Positions 34,312-42,310 of a stretch of 42,310 nt of DNA are shown one piece after another. Each line of letters begins with the position of its first letter. The first letter of the stretch is position 1. The DNA is from JABHGY01 sp964525185 (GTDB lineage Bacteria > Fidelibacterota > Marinisomatia > Marinisomatales > UBA1611): NCBI GenBank assembly GCA_964525185.1, contig CAZGFQ010000017.1, positions 1 through 42,310 on the forward strand, read 5' to 3'. The position numbers were made by a program, and so were the translations under genes. The notes under the pieces were generated by a model that did not search any database, had not been told where the DNA came from, and worked only from the letters and a program-made list of their open reading frames with translations.

Positions 34312-36944
34312 TATAGATTCTCCAAGTTATCTACTACCTTTTTTAATTCATCTGTCAAATCGACTAATTTAGTCCGTTCATGTTCCACAATATGCTGCGG
34401 AGCACGTTTTGTAAAATGATCGTTATTTAATTTATTTTGAATACCAATTAGTAACGTTTCAATTTCATTTTTACGTTTATCAAGACGAGCTCTTTCTTTA
34501 TCTAAATCAATCAACCCCCCTAAAGGTAAGTATAATTCCATTCCTTTTACAACAGCAGTTGCTGCTGGGTCAGGCCGATCGATATTTGATCCTGTTTCCA
34601 TTAATTTTACTCTAGAAAGTGTAAATATAAAATGTGCATACTTTTCTAAAAAAATCGTTTGTTCAGAAGTACACCGCACAAAGAGTTCAGCTTCTTTAGA
34701 AGGCGGTACATTCATTCGACTCCGAATACTTCTTATAGATGAAATGACTTCCTGCATTAGCGCCATTTCTGTATTGATACTACTATCAATAAGAGTATTG
34801 TTCATTTCAGGCCAAGGTGAAATAATTAAATCACTATCGGATTCATTTTTAAAATGACTCCATAATTCTTCCGTCATAAAAGGAGCATAAGGATGGAGTA
34901 AAGCTAAAATAGTTCGAATAACTTCTATAGATACAGTACGTGCTTTATCGGCTAATAATTCATCATCACCAAAAAACCGAGTTTTGGCAATCTCTATATA
35001 CCAATCGCAAAAATCATTCCATGTAAAATCATAAATCACTTTTGCTGCTTCATTAAAATGGAATCGATCTAATTGGCGATTATAGTCTATTATAGCCTGA
35101 TTTAATCGACTCAGAATCCATTTTTCAGGTAAGTCTAATTCTGCAATCACTAAGGAATAATCAATGGATTTATCATCGGGGATATTCATTTGAACAAACC
35201 TGCATGCATTCCAAAGTTTATTCATGAAGTTACGACCAACATCCAAACGATCTTTTGTAAATAGGACATCTAATCCTTGTGGAGCCATTAACATGGTACC
35301 AAATCGAACAGCATCTGTCCCATATTCATTAAATAAATCAAATGGATCTGGTGAATTTCCAAGGGATTTACTGAATTTTTTCCCAGTTTCATCCCGAAGA
35401 ATGGATGTGAAATACACATCTTTAAATGGTAATTCTCCCATATATTCATATCCAGTCATAATCATTCGAGCAACCCAGAAAAAAATAATATCTGGCCCTG
35501 TTACTAATGTATCTGTTGGGTAGAATTTTGATAAATCTTTATCTTCAGTTGGCCAGGAATGGACACCCATCGGCCAAAGCCATGAACTCGCCCAAGTATC
35601 TAAAACGTCTGTATCTTGATTCCAATTTTCTGGGTCAGTTGGACCGTCAACAGACACATGCAAATTTGTTGGGTCATCTTTATGGTACCAAACAGGAATA
35701 CGATGCCCCCACCATAATTGGCGACTAATACACCAATCCTTAATATTGTCCATCCAATGATAATATGTTTTATCCCAATGTTTCGGATGGAATGTTATTT
35801 TCCCATCTTTCACTGCTCGAATTGCTGGTTCTGCTAATTCTGTCATTTTCAAATACCATTGTTCAGACATATAAAATTCAATCGGAACATCGCCTCGTTC
35901 AGAATAGCCTACATTATTAACATAATCTTCCGTTTTGACTAAAAGACCTTGTTCCTCTAAATCTGCAATTACGTGCTTCCGTGCTTTTTCACGGGGCAGA
36001 GATTGATATTTTTCTGGAACATTATTATTTAAGGAAGCATCATTATTCATAATATTAATGAAGTCCAAATTATGTTTTTCACCCATTGAAAAATCGTTTG
36101 GATCGTGTGCCGGTGTTATTTTAACACAACCCGTTCCAAACTCAGGATCAACATACTCATCTGCTATAATGGGAATTTCTCTTCCAACTAATGGTAGCTT
36201 AACTTTTTTCCCTACTAAATGTTTATAACGCTTATCATTTGGGTGCACTGCAACTGCTGTATCTCCCAACATAGTTTCTGGGCGTGTTGTTGCAACAACA
36301 AGTGTTTCATCTGAATCTAAAACCGGGTACCTAAAATGCCATAAATGGCCATTTATTTCACGATGAAATACTTCTTCATCACTAATAGCTGACTTAGAAA
36401 CAGGACACCAATTCACTAATCGATGGCCTCGGTAGATTAATCCTTTTTCATACAGTTTTACAAATGTGTGAAGGACAGCTTTAGTGTACCCTTCATCCAT
36501 TGTAAACCTCTCTCTTTCCCAATCACATGAGCATCCCAGTTTTTTCAACTGATTAATTATAATTCCGCCGTATTTTTCTTTCCATTCCCATGCGTGAGAT
36601 AAAAATTCATCTCTAGATATATCCTTCTTTTGTATCCCTTTTTCCTGAAGCATTTTTACAACTTTTGATTCAGTCGCAATTGAGGCATGGTCTGTTCCTG
36701 GGATCCAACATGCTTCTTTCCCTTCCATCCGAGCTTTACGGATTAAAATATCTTGAATGGTATTATTCAATACATGCCCCATCGTTAACATTCCAGTCAC
36801 ATTTGGAGGTGGAATGACGATAGTATATGGTTCTTTTTCAGATTCGCTACTTGCATGAAAATAATTGTTATCCATCCAGTGTGAATACCAGCGATCTTCA
36901 ACATTACTTGGATTATATTGTTTTTCTAAAAGGGGTGTTGACAT
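34311..36944 (-). CDS. valS: Valyl-tRNA synthetase
   Basis: ValRS charges tRNA-Val with valine and edits threonine. The 877-residue class I synthetase has the HIGH motif as MGHV (55-58, in PPPNVTGMLTMGHVLN) and the KMSKS motif as KFSKS (523-527, in GKKFSKSLGNSPDP). The editing domain is present (TTRPETMLGDTAVAVHP). WCISRQLWWGHRIPVW is the usual catalytic-domain signature. A C-terminal coiled coil (from about residue 810) contacts tRNA. It is the first gene of the minus-strand operon through the GT2 gene. The 149-base region to the divergent pabA gene contains no T-box sequence. Confidence 0.97.
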   Translation of the reverse strand: MSTPLLEKQYNPSNVEDRWYSHWMDNNYFHASSESEKEPYTIVIPPPNVTGMLTMGHVLNNTIQDILIRKARMEGKEACWIPGTDHASIATESKVVKMLQEKGIQKKDISRDEFLSHAWEWKEKYGGIIINQLKKLGCSCDWERERFTMDEGYTKAVLHTFVKLYEKGLIYRGHRLVNWCPVSKSAISDEEVFHREINGHLWHFRYPVLDSDETLVVATTRPETMLGDTAVAVHPNDKRYKHLVGKKVKLPLVGREIPIIADEYVDPEFGTGCVKITPAHDPNDFSMGEKHNLDFINIMNNDASLNNNVPEKYQSLPREKARKHVIADLEEQGLLVKTEDYVNNVGYSERGDVPIEFYMSEQWYLKMTELAEPAIRAVKDGKITFHPKHWDKTYYHWMDNIKDWCISRQLWWGHRIPVWYHKDDPTNLHVSVDGPTDPENWNQDTDVLDTWASSWLWPMGVHSWPTEDKDLSKFYPTDTLVTGPDIIFFWVARMIMTGYEYMGELPFKDVYFTSILRDETGKKFSKSLGNSPDPFDLFNEYGTDAVRFGTMLMAPQGLDVLFTKDRLDVGRNFMNKLWNACRFVQMNIPDDKSIDYSLVIAELDLPEKWILSRLNQAIIDYNRQLDRFHFNEAAKVIYDFTWNDFCDWYIEIAKTRFFGDDELLADKARTVSIEVIRTILALLHPYAPFMTEELWSHFKNESDSDLIISPWPEMNNTLIDSSINTEMALMQEVISSIRSIRSRMNVPPSKEAELFVRCTSEQTIFLEKYAHFIFTLSRVKLMETGSNIDRPDPAATAVVKGMELYLPLGGLIDLDKERARLDKRKNEIETLLIGIQNKLNNDHFTKRAPQHIVEHERTKLVDLTDELKKVVDNLENL

Positions 36945-37093
36945 ATATTATTTAGGTGTTTTTCATTCGTATTTTTCAAAATAAAGTCTGCTATTTTACG
37001 ACGGTTCCCCTTCTATATCCAGCATCAGGAATACAAATTGAAACTTATTTTTTAGATTTTAGGTCTTTTTAAATTCTTCTTTTAGCTTTTACC

Positions 37094-37651
37094 ATGGTTT
37101 TAATCATAGATAATTATGATTCCTTTACTTGGAATTTGGTTCAATCAATCGAATTGTTGGGCGAAGCTGTCATTGTTAAACCAAATGACAGAATCACAGT
37201 TTCAGAAATTGAGAAAATGAAACCAAGTAAAATTATCATATCACCAGGTCCAGGGACACCAGCCAATTCTGGAATTTCCATTCATACCATTCATCAATTT
37301 ATGCATCGTATACCTATTTTGGGTGTCTGTCTAGGGCACCAATGTATCGGTTCTGTTTTTAATGTAGGTATTAAACAATCCAAAAATATTCTTCATGGCA
37401 AAACATCTTTAATACATCATAAAACAATTGGATTATTCAATGGGATTCCAACACCATTTCAAGGTGCTCGTTATCATTCATTAACATTAGAATCTGTTCC
37501 AGATAACTTTTTCAAAACAGCTTGGACGAATGATGGAGAAATTATGGGAATTCAGCATAAATCGTTTAACCTTTATGGTGTCCAATTTCACCCAGAATCT
37601 TTCTTAACACCTGTTGGTTCACACATATTAGAAAATTTCTTGAATGAATAA
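37094..37651 (+). CDS. pabA: Aminodeoxychorismate synthase glutamine amidotransferase subunit
   Basis: PabA delivers ammonia from glutamine to PabB for p-aminobenzoate and folate synthesis. The 185-residue protein starts MVLIIDNYDSFTWNLVQ, has the oxyanion loop SPGPGTP, the nucleophile C79 in GVCLGHQ and the catalytic H166 and E168 in FHPES. The sequence alone cannot exclude an anthranilate synthase subunit (TrpG), but the next gene is PabB-like, which settles it. Its stop overlaps the pabB start by eight bases. No Shine-Dalgarno is visible; the start is chosen from the conserved N-terminus. It is divergent from valS. Confidence 0.93.
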   Translation: MVLIIDNYDSFTWNLVQSIELLGEAVIVKPNDRITVSEIEKMKPSKIIISPGPGTPANSGISIHTIHQFMHRIPILGVCLGHQCIGSVFNVGIKQSKNILHGKTSLIHHKTIGLFNGIPTPFQGARYHSLTLESVPDNFFKTAWTNDGEIMGIQHKSFNLYGVQFHPESFLTPVGSHILENFLNE

Positions 37652-38747
37652 TTCTGTTCAATTTTTAGGGAATGAGACATCCGATTGGCTTAACATTTCC
37701 GCATCTAACCCCATTGATACATTATCTTTAACCATAAATGATAATCCAAATAAATTGATCGAATTCGTAAAAGAATATGACGGGAAATTTCTTACTGGAT
37801 TTATTAGCTATGAATATGGCGCAAAACAATTGGGAGCCCCGGTCCACGATATAAAGGGTTTTCCTGCTGTTTATTTCCGTGCATATGATTCCTATGATGA
37901 AAAACCAATAATTGCTGATAAACAAAAGAATGTTGATTGGAATTATTTCCAGCCACACATTTCTAAAGAAGTATATGATTCCCAATTTAATAAAATACAA
38001 TCCCATATTAAATCGGGTGATTTTTATCAAATAAATTATACACACCAACTCACTTCAAAAACTGCAGCAGCACCGAGAGAATTATTTTTCAAATTACGCG
38101 AAAATAATCAAGTTGGGTTTTCTGCTTTTATGGAAGATTCAAATTGGGCTATTCATTCCCTTTCACCAGAACAATTTATAAAAATTGAAAATGGACTTAT
38201 TACAACGAAGCCAATAAAAGGAACATATCCACGTGGACTAACTAATAACGAAGATGAACAAAACATCAATGCCTTAATAAATAGTGAAAAAGAACAAGCA
38301 GAATTATATATGATAATTGATCTATTGCGAAATGATTTGGGTAAAATTTGTAAAACAGGGTCAGTAAATGTTTTAGAATCTAAATCTGTTGAAAAACTAA
38401 AAAATGTATTTCATACGTATGGTGTAATCCAAGGACAAGTCAAAGAAGCCATTCATCCAGTAGAAGCCTTATTGTCTATGAGTCCCGGGGGTTCTATTTC
38501 GGGATGCCCTAAGAAACGTGCATGTGAAATCATATATGAATTAGAAACAGAAGCACGTGGCATTTATACAGGAACAATTGGATATATTCTACCAAATGGA
38601 TCATTACATTTTAATATTGCTATTCGAACCATAACTCAAGTGAAAACCCATTTAACCCTCGGTGTTGGTGGTGGTATTACTATTGGCTCAGATCTGGAAA
38701 ATGAGTATAATGAAACACTTATTAAAGCAACTTCATTACAACCATGA
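37644..38747 (+). CDS. pabB: Aminodeoxychorismate synthase component I
   Basis: PabB converts chorismate and ammonia to 4-amino-4-deoxychorismate. The 367-residue protein has the chorismate-binding domain. The diagnostic PIKGT motif (in TTKPIKGTYPRG) carries the lysine that distinguishes PabB from TrpE, which has PIAGT. The following blocks LIDLLRNDLG, VFHTYGVIQG, SPGGSISGCPKKRA and YTGTIGYILPNGSLHFNIAIRTI are typical. The protein is shorter than E. coli PabB (about 450), lacking some of the N-terminal domain, as in many bacteria. It overlaps pabA at the start and pabC at the end (ATGA). Confidence 0.94.
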   Translation: MNNSVQFLGNETSDWLNISASNPIDTLSLTINDNPNKLIEFVKEYDGKFLTGFISYEYGAKQLGAPVHDIKGFPAVYFRAYDSYDEKPIIADKQKNVDWNYFQPHISKEVYDSQFNKIQSHIKSGDFYQINYTHQLTSKTAAAPRELFFKLRENNQVGFSAFMEDSNWAIHSLSPEQFIKIENGLITTKPIKGTYPRGLTNNEDEQNINALINSEKEQAELYMIIDLLRNDLGKICKTGSVNVLESKSVEKLKNVFHTYGVIQGQVKEAIHPVEALLSMSPGGSISGCPKKRACEIIYELETEARGIYTGTIGYILPNGSLHFNIAIRTITQVKTHLTLGVGGGITIGSDLENEYNETLIKATSLQP

Positions 38748-39550
38748 TAAAAGTATTAATAAATGATGAATGGAATTTCATCCCTGCAGAAAACCTTCAA
38801 CTTGGTTCTGATACTTTTTCATTTGAAACTGGGTTGTATGAAACATTTCGAACAATCGATTTTAAACCCTTATTTCTAAAACCGCATTTAGATCGCTTAT
38901 TTCATTCCATGGAGAAATTGAACTTAAGTTTGGATTACAGCCAATTGGATATAGTAAAAATGATTAATAAAGTCATTAATAATTTTCCAGACCCAAATCA
39001 ACGTGCTCGAATTTTAGTTGTTCCCAATAAATTGATTGTTTATACATCGCATTTAAACTTAGATACATCAATTTATAAGGGTGTATCTGCCATTACCGTC
39101 AAATCTTTTCGAGAGAACCCTGAATTAAAAACAACAAATTATCATGCCTGTTTAAATGCTTGGGAAATAGCACAAGAGAAAAACTGTTTTGAAGCACTTT
39201 TGATGGATGAAGATGGAATGCTATTTGAAGGAAGTAGAAGCAATTTTTTCTGGATTATAAATGGAAATCTATACACACGTATGGGTGATGTTCTCCCCGG
39301 TGTTACACGACAAACTATTATAAATCGATCTTCATTTCAAATCGAAAATGGTCTGCTTAATATTTCCGAAATAAACAAATTAGATGAGTGTTTTTTGAGT
39401 AATAGCGGGTCAGGTATTATTCCTGTTATTAAATTAAATGATGACTGGATTGGAGATGGAACTGTTGGACCAATAACGAAGCAATTATTGTCATCCTATC
39501 AAGAGTGGATGATTCATGATGATCAAGGAGACTCATTTTGGCTAAAGTGA
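38744..39550 (+). CDS. pabC: Aminodeoxychorismate lyase (class IV aminotransferase fold)
   Basis: PabC releases p-aminobenzoate and pyruvate from aminodeoxychorismate using PLP. The 268-residue sequence has the class IV aminotransferase fold: FETGLYETFRT near the N-terminus, the PLP-binding lysine K129 in ELKTTNYHACLNA, and FEGSRSNFFWI with E162. Related branched-chain and D-amino acid aminotransferases share these motifs, so identity rests on the pabA-pabB context and on its length, which matches PabC. Translation starts four bases before the pabB stop. Its last 13 bases overlap the next gene. Confidence 0.9.
   Translation: MIKVLINDEWNFIPAENLQLGSDTFSFETGLYETFRTIDFKPLFLKPHLDRLFHSMEKLNLSLDYSQLDIVKMINKVINNFPDPNQRARILVVPNKLIVYTSHLNLDTSIYKGVSAITVKSFRENPELKTTNYHACLNAWEIAQEKNCFEALLMDEDGMLFEGSRSNFFWIINGNLYTRMGDVLPGVTRQTIINRSSFQIENGLLNISEINKLDECFLSNSGSGIIPVIKLNDDWIGDGTVGPITKQLLSSYQEWMIHDDQGDSFWLK
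39525..39530 (+). promoter_or_regulatory. Ribosome binding site for the TTG start at 39538
   Basis: AAGGAG lies inside the end of pabC, 7 bases before TTG at 39538. No ATG or GTG in frame lies nearer, so it decides a non-standard start. Confidence 0.7.
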
Positions 39551-40020
39551 TTCAAATAAATGTAAAACCAAACGTACCGGGCGAACATGGACTTCCAAAA
39601 ATATCCGTGAAAAATGTTTTAGTATCAAAAATGGGATTAGATGGAGATTATAATAATTATCGAACGGATAAAAAAAATAGAGATCCCGACATGGCTGTAT
39701 TGTTATATCCGAAAGAAACCATTGAAGAATTAAATAAGGAAGGATGGCCAATTCAAAAAGGAGATGTCGGTGAAAATTTCACAATAGAGGGAATTCAACA
39801 TTCTCATTTTTCGTCTGGACAACAATTCCAACTTGGGGAATGCAAATTAGAAATTTCATTTGAATGTGACCCATGTCATTATTTGGCCGTTCTCCCATAT
39901 GTAGGAGAAGAAAAATTACATTCATTTATAAAATCTTTAACACATCGACGCGGTTGGTATGCAAAAGTAATCAAAGAAGGCAGAGTTTCAACTGGAGATA
40001 TCATTCAACAGCTAAAATGA
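39538..40020 (+). CDS. MOSC domain-containing protein
   Basis: MOSC domains are the C-terminal part of molybdenum cofactor sulfurases and occur alone in bacteria, where they handle sulfur or Moco-linked thiols. The 160-residue protein has the usual beta-strand order with LPKISVKNVLVSKMGLDGDYNNYR, then PDMAVLLYPKETIEEL and KGDVGENFTIEGI, and the conserved cysteine in the FECDPCHYL block (C113, with C110 beside it). It starts with TTG, fixed by the ribosome binding site at 39525. It overlaps pabC by 13 bases and copA by four. Its substrate is unknown; the copper ATPase next door hints at a role in thiol or metal handling, but that is inference. Confidence 0.87.
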   Translation: MAKVIQINVKPNVPGEHGLPKISVKNVLVSKMGLDGDYNNYRTDKKNRDPDMAVLLYPKETIEELNKEGWPIQKGDVGENFTIEGIQHSHFSSGQQFQLGECKLEISFECDPCHYLAVLPYVGEEKLHSFIKSLTHRRGWYAKVIKEGRVSTGDIIQQLK

Positions 40021-42215
40021 ACAATACAATTGAATTAAAAATAACAGGCATGCATTGTGCCGGTTGCGTTGGCTCTGTAGAAAATGCCTTAAGAAAAGTC
40101 GATGGTGTGGAAGAAGCTGTGGTGAATCTTACTTTAGAAAAAGCCACAATTTCGGGAGAAGTTGGCTCTGCAGAACTATTATCTGCAATTGAAAATACTG
40201 GATATGGGGCTGAATTACTTGAATCCAAATCCCCCATAAATCTTCAAGAACAAACGGAAGAAAAGGTTGATGAATCTCTTCAGAATATGAAATTTGCATG
40301 GATATTAACAATCCCTGCGATGCTCTGGATGGGGATTCATATGTTTTTAGGAATTGCCTGGCCATCTATGATTATCATGGAATGGGGCATTTTTATTTTA
40401 AGCAGTTTAGTTTGTTTTTACCCTGGACGAGAAACACTCATAAGTGCATGGAAATCTGCAATCCATCTATCCCCAAACATGGATGTGCTGATTGCACTCG
40501 GTTCCTTAGCAGCACTTTCCACAGGCATTATTACCCAATATATGGAAATCCACTCTTTTGCAGGTGTTGCTGGCATGATAATGTCCTTTCATTTAACGGG
40601 GCGATATATTGAAACAAAAGCACGTGGGGAATCATCTGAGGCGATCCAAAAACTCATGAGTTTGGGTGCGAAACAAGCAACCGTTTTGGATATGGAAAAT
40701 AATGAAGTTAAAATTGATGTGCGAAGTCTTGTTATTGGACAAATCATGATTGTCCGCGCAGGTGAAGCTATTCCCACTGATGGAATTATTAGAGAAGGTC
40801 GCGCGACCATTGATGAATCTATCGTAACGGGAGAATCAGTCCCGGTTACAAAAAATATTGACGATGATGTTATTGGTGGAACCATCTGTGCTGATAGCAC
40901 ACTTAAAGTAGAAGTAACAAAAATCGGTTCAGAAACATTTCTTTCTAAAGTGATTCAAATGGTTGAAAATGCTCAAACGACTAAAGTGCCCATCCAAGTT
41001 TTTGCAGATAAAGTGGTGTCGATTTTTGTTCCCCTTGTGTTGCTATTAGCGATATCCACCTTTTTTATTTGGAATATGTTTCCATCTCAAATGAAGCAAT
41101 TAGCCCAATCTTTTTCTTATTTTTTACCGTGGATTAATTTGGATTTATCACCCATGGGAATGGCGATTTATGCCACAATTGCCGTACTGGTGATTGCCTG
41201 TCCGTGCGCGCTTGGATTGGCTACTCCCACCGCCTTAATGGTAGGAACTGGGTTGGGAGCAGAAAACGGAATTCTCATTCGAGATGGGGCTGCAATCCAA
41301 AGACTCAATGAAGTAAATATGATTTTGTTTGATAAAACAGGCACACTCACTCAAGGAAAACCAGTTGTAAAAAAAGTGCATCAAATTTCTGGCATTATGG
41401 AAAATGATTTAATTCGAATGGCCGCATCCTTGGAAAAAGAATCCACCCACCCACTAGCAAAATCCATTGTGAATTTGGCGGAAAAAAAAGAAATGAGTTT
41501 GGACCCTGTTACGGATATTGAAGTCGTTCCGGGGAAAGGTATTTCAGGGAAATATGGCAGTGCAATCTTAAAAGTGGGAAGTGCATCTTTCACAAACTCC
41601 ACCACCGATTTATCATTAACAGGATCACCCGTTTTTCTTTCTTTAGATGGAGAATGTATTGGTATTTTTGAAATTGAAGATGCGATTCGTCCTGATTCTG
41701 CTGACACAATTTCATCTCTCAAATCAACTGGATATAAATGTGTTTTGGTGACAGGGGATAAAAAAGAAATCGCTGAATCGCTTTCTAAAAAGCTTCAAAT
41801 AGATCACGTTCATTCAGAAGTATTGCCCGATGAAAAAGCACATATTGTTTCATCCTATCAAGGTCAAGGGTTCATTATTGCTATGGTTGGAGACGGTATT
41901 AATGATGCGCCAGCAATTGCACAAGCTGACGTAGGAATCGCCATGGGAAGCGGAACAGATATTGCCATGGAAACAGGTGAAATTGTTTTAGCTCACGGAG
42001 ATTTAAAAGCAGTCCTGCGTGCAACACGGTTGGCCAACGCCACCTTCAGCAAAATTAAACAAAATCTATTCTGGGCATTTATTTATAATATAATCGCTAT
42101 TCCCTTGGCTTTTGTTTGTGTGCTTCATCCTGTAATGGCAGAAGTTGCCATGGCCCTTTCCAGCATCAACGTGGTGGGAAATTCCAATAGATTGAAATCA
42201 ATTCAGTTGAATTAG
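40017..42215 (+). CDS. copA: Copper-exporting P-type ATPase (CopA-like, P1B-1)
   Basis: CopA pumps Cu(I) from the cytoplasm across the inner membrane. The ATG at 40017 gives 732 residues and overlaps the MOSC stop by four bases; an in-frame ATG at 39873 would lie inside the MOSC gene and add 48 unrelated residues. One N-terminal metal-binding domain carries GMHCAGC (11-17). The membrane CPC motif is at 395-397, and the phosphorylated aspartate D439 lies in DKTGTLT. The actuator TGES, an HP motif (ESTHPLAKS) and GDGINDAP (from about 625) follow. Late helices contain YN and MALSS, which with CPC are the P1B-1 signature for Cu(I). Only one HMA domain is present, and no CueR- or CsoR-type regulator is nearby. 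Confidence 0.95.
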   Translation: MNNTIELKITGMHCAGCVGSVENALRKVDGVEEAVVNLTLEKATISGEVGSAELLSAIENTGYGAELLESKSPINLQEQTEEKVDESLQNMKFAWILTIPAMLWMGIHMFLGIAWPSMIIMEWGIFILSSLVCFYPGRETLISAWKSAIHLSPNMDVLIALGSLAALSTGIITQYMEIHSFAGVAGMIMSFHLTGRYIETKARGESSEAIQKLMSLGAKQATVLDMENNEVKIDVRSLVIGQIMIVRAGEAIPTDGIIREGRATIDESIVTGESVPVTKNIDDDVIGGTICADSTLKVEVTKIGSETFLSKVIQMVENAQTTKVPIQVFADKVVSIFVPLVLLLAISTFFIWNMFPSQMKQLAQSFSYFLPWINLDLSPMGMAIYATIAVLVIACPCALGLATPTALMVGTGLGAENGILIRDGAAIQRLNEVNMILFDKTGTLTQGKPVVKKVHQISGIMENDLIRMAASLEKESTHPLAKSIVNLAEKKEMSLDPVTDIEVVPGKGISGKYGSAILKVGSASFTNSTTDLSLTGSPVFLSLDGECIGIFEIEDAIRPDSADTISSLKSTGYKCVLVTGDKKEIAESLSKKLQIDHVHSEVLPDEKAHIVSSYQGQGFIIAMVGDGINDAPAIAQADVGIAMGSGTDIAMETGEIVLAHGDLKAVLRATRLANATFSKIKQNLFWAFIYNIIAIPLAFVCVLHPVMAEVAMALSSINVVGNSNRLKSIQLN

Positions 42216-42271
42216 GATAAATAGGTTTTTAACAAACATATGCGGTTAAAACACAATAATAAATTAAAGAG

Positions 42272-42302
42272 TAAACCCGCTAAACGTAATATTGGGTTTA
42301 GC
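42272..42302. repeat. Overlapping inverted repeats at the window end
   Basis: TAAACCC (42272-42278) pairs with GGGTTTA (42294-42300), and GCTAAAC (42279-42285) pairs with GTTTAGC (42296-42302). The two stems are mutually exclusive. They start 57 bases after the copA stop. This could be the terminator of the pab-copA operon, but the sequence ends before any U-run could be judged. Confidence 0.4.
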
Positions 42303-42310
42303 AAACCGTT

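Noticed and set aside
36945..37093. Possible T-box or riboswitch upstream of valS
   Set aside because: No T-box sequence (AGGGTGGNACCGCG type) or extended conserved stem is present in the 149-base gap.
39873..40016. 48-residue N-terminal extension of copA
   Set aside because: It lies entirely within the MOSC coding sequence in another frame; the HMA domain starts right after the ATG at 40017, which overlaps the MOSC stop.
42242..42310. Possible integron attC-like recombination site at the window end
   Set aside because: The short repeats do not match RYYYAAC or GTTRRRY core sites, and no integrase is visible.

Overview
The window is AT-rich, gene-dense bacterial DNA from a Gram-negative organism. 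The lipid A and LPS genes (lpxH, kdsC, lptC, lptB), several outer-membrane or lipoprotein signals, an Omp85-like barrel and a TolC-type exporter all imply an outer membrane. Families such as DUF2723, DUF4835 and the peptidase-MA/propeller/barrel protein are typical of the FCB group. The best guess is Candidatus Marinimicrobia (SAR406) or a close relative, but this is inference from gene content and no marker RNA is present. There are no rRNA or tRNA genes, CRISPR arrays, insertion sequences or other mobile elements that I can see. No stretch without a gene exceeds about 250 bases. Many genes overlap by 1 to 14 bases, and two convergent gene pairs are separated by only 1 or 2 bases.

Layout. 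(1) 1-4535, minus strand: radA (cut by the window edge), preceded by a large secreted metallopeptidase/beta-propeller/outer-membrane-barrel protein. (2) 4639-7643, plus strand: lpxH, a HEAT-repeat putative lipoprotein and a secreted carboxypeptidase-regulatory-like protein. (3) 7646-15210, minus strand: a compact operon pyrG-kdsC-lptC-lptB-rpoN-hflK-hflC-argF, mixing nucleotide synthesis, LPS export, sigma-54, membrane protein quality control and arginine synthesis. (4) 15454-15831, minus strand: a small four-helix membrane protein with its own terminator. (5) 15929-23202, minus strand: a tRNA nucleotidyltransferase followed by a tripartite efflux-type system (TolC-like protein, HlyD/MacA-like adaptor, ATPase, two MacB-like permeases), behind a good sigma-70 promoter. 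(6) 23390-26456, plus strand: a looser pocket with a DUF4835 protein, a sulfotransferase-like protein, a zinc-ribbon protein and two membrane proteins. (7) 26458-36944, minus strand: valS, a DUF4139 protein, recG, a DUF1844 protein, a DUF2723 GT-C-like membrane protein and a family 2 glycosyltransferase. (8) 37094-42215, plus strand: pabA-pabB-pabC, a MOSC-domain protein and a copper P-type ATPase, each overlapping the next.

Most genes are recognisable housekeeping or envelope genes. I found no convincing wholly new system. The points most worth following are the peptidase-MA/propeller/Omp85-barrel protein, the split MacB-like exporter with two permeases, the LPS-transport cluster lacking lptA and carrying a lipoprotein-type LptC, the fusion of a folate operon with MOSC and CopA genes, and several dyad elements around pyrG and kdsC.
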